64,000 nt of DNA from NCBI GenBank assembly GCA_002344355.1, contig DDTN01000002.1, positions 1 through 64,000 of the forward strand, in the 5' to 3' direction. How positions within the stretch are numbered: position 1 is the first letter of the stretch; each line of letters begins with the position of its first letter. Below the pieces are notes generated by a model, which saw only the letters and a program-made list of their open reading frames with translations, was not told the origin of the DNA and did not search any database. Source of the DNA: Proteobacteria bacterium UBA2363. Its GTDB lineage: Bacteria > Pseudomonadota > Gammaproteobacteria > Xanthomonadales > UBA2363. Below are positions 61,617-64,000 of the stretch, piece after piece. A program made the translations under genes and the position numbers.

Positions 61617-64000
61617 ATGTCCAGACTCCTGCTGATCGACGGCTCCTCCTACCTGTACCGCGCGTTCCACGCCCTGCCGCCGCTGAGCAACCGCGACGGC
61701 GAGCCGACCGGCGCGCTGTTCGGCGTGTTCAACATGCTGCGCCGGCACCTGGAGGAGGCGCCCGAACACCTGGCCATGGTCATGGACGCCTCCGGTCCGA
61801 CCTTCCGCGAGGAACTCGACCCGCAGTACAAGGCCAACCGCCCGCCGATGCCGGACGACCTGCGCGCCCAGGTCCAGCCCCTGCTGGACCTGGTGACGGC
61901 GCTGGGCATCCCGCTGCTGCGGGTGCCCGGCGTCGAGGCCGACGACGTGATCGGCACGCTGGCGCGGCAGGGCCATGCGGCCGGCATGGCGGTGACCATC
62001 TCGACCTCGGACAAGGACTTCGCGCAGCTGGTCGGCGACGGCATCGAGCTGGTCAATACCATGAGCGGCAGCCGGCTCGACCGCGCCGGCGTCGAGGCGA
62101 AGTTCGGCGTGCCGCCCGAGCGCATCGTCGACCTGCTGGCGCTGATGGGCGACAGCATCGACAACGTGCCGGGCGTCGACAAGTGCGGCCCGAAGACGGC
62201 GGCCAAGTGGCTGGCCGAGCACGGCTCGCTGGACGCGGTGATCGCCGCGGCGGACGGCTTCAAGGGCAAGCTCGGCGAGAACCTGCGCGCCGCGGTGCCG
62301 CGGCTGCCGCTCAACCGCGAGCTGGTGACCATCCGCACCGACGTACCCCTGGATGTCGCGCCCGCCGACCTGCACCGCGCCGGGCCGGACCGCGAGGCGC
62401 TGCGCACCATGTACAGCCGCTACGGCTTCACCGCCGCGCTCCGCGAGCTGGATGGCGAGGCCGCCGGCACGCCGGCGGGGTCCGCCACCACCGGGGCGGC
62501 AACCGGCGCGGATCCCGCGCCGCCCGCGGCGAACGGCAACGGCGACCCGGTCGAACGCCATTACGACCTGATCCTCGACGGCGACGCCTGGCAGGCCTGG
62601 CTGGCGCGGCTGCGCCAGGCGCGACGCTTCGCCTTCGATACCGAGACCACCGGGCTCGATCCGCACCGCGCCAGCCTGGTCGGACTGTCGTTCGCCACCG
62701 TCCCGGGCCAGGCCTGCTACGTGCCGCTCGGCCACGACGGCCCGGGCGCACCGGCGCAGCTCGACCCTGCCCGGGTCCTGGCCGACCTGGCGCCGCTGTT
62801 CGCGGACGAGGGCATCGAACGGATCGCCCAGCACGGCAAGTACGACCTGCACGTCCTGCGCCGCGCCGGGCTGCCGGTCGGCGATTTCGCCTACGACACC
62901 ATGCTGGAATCGTACGTGCTCAACGCCACCGCCAGCCGCCACGACATGGACACGCTGGCGGCGCGCCACCTCGGCGTCACCACCATCCGCTACGAGGACG
63001 TCGCCGGCAAGGGCGCGCGGCAGATCCCGTTCAACCAGGTCGACCTCGACAGCGCCCTGGCCTATGCCGCCGAGGATGCCGACATCACCCTGCGCCTGCA
63101 CCAGGCGCTGTGGCCGAGACTGCAGGCCGAGCCGGCCCTGGCCCGGGTGTTCACCGGCATCGAGATGCCGCTGGTGCCGGTGCTCGCGCGCATGGAGCGG
63201 ACCGGCGTCCTGGTCGACACCGGGATGCTGGCGAGCCAGGGCAAGGCCCTGCGCGAACGCATGCGCGAGCTGGAGCTGCAGGCGCACGCCCTGGCCGGCC
63301 GGAGCTTCAGCCTGGACTCGCCGCGGCAGCTGCAGGCGATCCTGTTCGAGGAGCTCGGCCTGCCGGTGACGGTGAAGACCGCGACCGGCCAGGCGTCCAC
63401 CAACGAGGAGGCGCTGGAGGCGCTGACCGACCAGCACGCCCTGCCCGGCGTGGTCCTGGAATACCGCGGTCTGGCCAAGCTGGTGTCGACCTACATCGAC
63501 AAGCTGCCGCTGCAGGTGAACCCGGACACCGGCCGGGTCCACACCAGCTATCACCAGGCGGTGGCCGCCACCGGCCGGCTGTCCTCCTCGGACCCCAACC
63601 TGCAGAACATCCCGGTGCGCACCGCCGAGGGCCGGCGCATCCGCAAGGCCTTCGTGGCGCCCCCGGGCTGGCGCCTGGTCGCCGCCGACTATTCGCAGAT
63701 CGAGCTGCGCATCATGGCCCACCTGTCGGGGGATCCGGGCCTGGTCGAGGCCTTCCGGCTCGGCCACGACATCCACCGCGCCACCGCCGCCGAGGTCGCC
63801 GGCAAGGACATCGCCGCGGTCAGCGCCGAGGAAAGGCGCGCCGCCAAGGCCGTGAACTTCGGTCTGATCTACGGCATGGGCGCGTTCGGCCTGGCGCGCC
63901 AGCTCGGCATCGAGCGGGCGCAGGCGCAGGACTGGATCGACCGCTACTTCGACCGCTACCCGGGGGTCCGCGACTTCATGGAGCGGACCCGCGTCCAGGC
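61617..64000 (+). CDS. polA: DNA polymerase I, cut by window edge
   Basis: The N-terminal 794 codons of polA are present; the gene continues beyond the window (the usual length is about 920 residues). The 5'-3' exonuclease domain opens RLLLIDGSSYLYRAFHAL and includes GVEADDVIGTLA. The 3'-5' exonuclease motif is FAFDTETTGLDPHRAS, and the polymerase motifs A (VAADYSQIELRIMAHLSGD) and B (AKAVNFGLIYGMGAFGLA) follow. All three activities look intact. It starts at ATG 61617, which directly follows a -10-like TACAAT. Confidence 0.97.
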   Translation, partial: MSRLLLIDGSSYLYRAFHALPPLSNRDGEPTGALFGVFNMLRRHLEEAPEHLAMVMDASGPTFREELDPQYKANRPPMPDDLRAQVQPLLDLVTALGIPLLRVPGVEADDVIGTLARQGHAAGMAVTISTSDKDFAQLVGDGIELVNTMSGSRLDRAGVEAKFGVPPERIVDLLALMGDSIDNVPGVDKCGPKTAAKWLAEHGSLDAVIAAADGFKGKLGENLRAAVPRLPLNRELVTIRTDVPLDVAPADLHRAGPDREALRTMYSRYGFTAALRELDGEAAGTPAGSATTGAATGADPAPPAANGNGDPVERHYDLILDGDAWQAWLARLRQARRFAFDTETTGLDPHRASLVGLSFATVPGQACYVPLGHDGPGAPAQLDPARVLADLAPLFADEGIERIAQHGKYDLHVLRRAGLPVGDFAYDTMLESYVLNATASRHDMDTLAARHLGVTTIRYEDVAGKGARQIPFNQVDLDSALAYAAEDADITLRLHQALWPRLQAEPALARVFTGIEMPLVPVLARMERTGVLVDTGMLASQGKALRERMRELELQAHALAGRSFSLDSPRQLQAILFEELGLPVTVKTATGQASTNEEALEALTDQHALPGVVLEYRGLAKLVSTYIDKLPLQVNPDTGRVHTSYHQAVAATGRLSSSDPNLQNIPVRTAEGRRIRKAFVAPPGWRLVAADYSQIELRIMAHLSGDPGLVEAFRLGHDIHRATAAEVAGKDIAAVSAEERRAAKAVNFGLIYGMGAFGLARQLGIERAQAQDWIDRYFDRYPGVRDFMERTRVQ

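Overview
This is one contiguous, very GC-rich (roughly 70% by eye) bacterial chromosome window with dense genes, short gaps and many ATGA/GTGA stop-start overlaps. Gene content and order (yicC / rph-rdgB-hemW, plsB, ttcA, rdgC, hemH, tatABC, glyQ-glyS, polA) point to a gammaproteobacterium of the Xanthomonadales/Lysobacterales type. Numerous exported proteins with lineage-style C-terminal tails fit that placement. No rRNA, tRNA, CRISPR, prophage or transposase gene was seen. The assignment is inference from families recognised by eye; nothing was searched.

Layout. 1-10.8 kb is housekeeping: yicC (minus), then rph, rdgB, hemW and a small CPXCG protein (plus), a lipoprotein, plsB, a DUF465 protein, a SulP transporter and ttcA. 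10.8-20.3 kb holds a large FG-GAP-type exported protein, rdgC with a YgjP-like metallopeptidase, hemH with an alpha/beta hydrolase, an exported propeller-like protein, a SYLF protein and tatABC. 20.5-25.1 kb holds a small RHH-like protein, glyQ, glyS (a codon-usage mosaic) and an FMN reductase. 25.2-29.9 kb is a three-gene operon for a 2-oxoacid:ferredoxin oxidoreductase with a GltD-like flavin/iron-sulfur subunit.

30-51 kb is the accessory, secretion-rich part: a DUF5694 protein, a Tat-exported multicopper oxidase, an ECF sigma/anti-sigma pair, an S9 peptidase lipoprotein, two closely related SDR proteins with signal peptides, a CHRD protein, two unknown exported proteins sharing an upstream 17-bp motif, a winged-helix/Ser-Thr kinase/TPR receptor-like protein, a 1017-residue BNR/sortilin-like protein, a receiver-domain protein and a tandem DUF4394 protein. 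51-61.5 kb holds an SLC13-type transporter, a DsbA-like isomerase overlapping a molybdopterin oxidoreductase, a SIMPL protein, a proline-rich anchored protein and a TRAP transporter whose binding protein is convergent with its membrane subunits. polA runs off the right edge.

How the parts connect. The Tat translocase encoded here has at least two probable substrates in the window (multicopper oxidase, TRAP binding protein). Several unrelated exported proteins end in a similar short tail (LFADGFE, IFADGFG, LFAYGFD), and two others end in PEP-/IPTL-CTERM-like hydrophobic tails, suggesting two surface-sorting routes. A REP-like inverted repeat occurs twice, once intergenic and once in frame inside the molybdopterin oxidoreductase gene. 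No complete novel defence or metabolic system is evident. The leads most worth following are the in-frame REP element, the shared C-terminal tails, the winged-helix-kinase protein beside genes with a common upstream motif, and the mosaic glyS.
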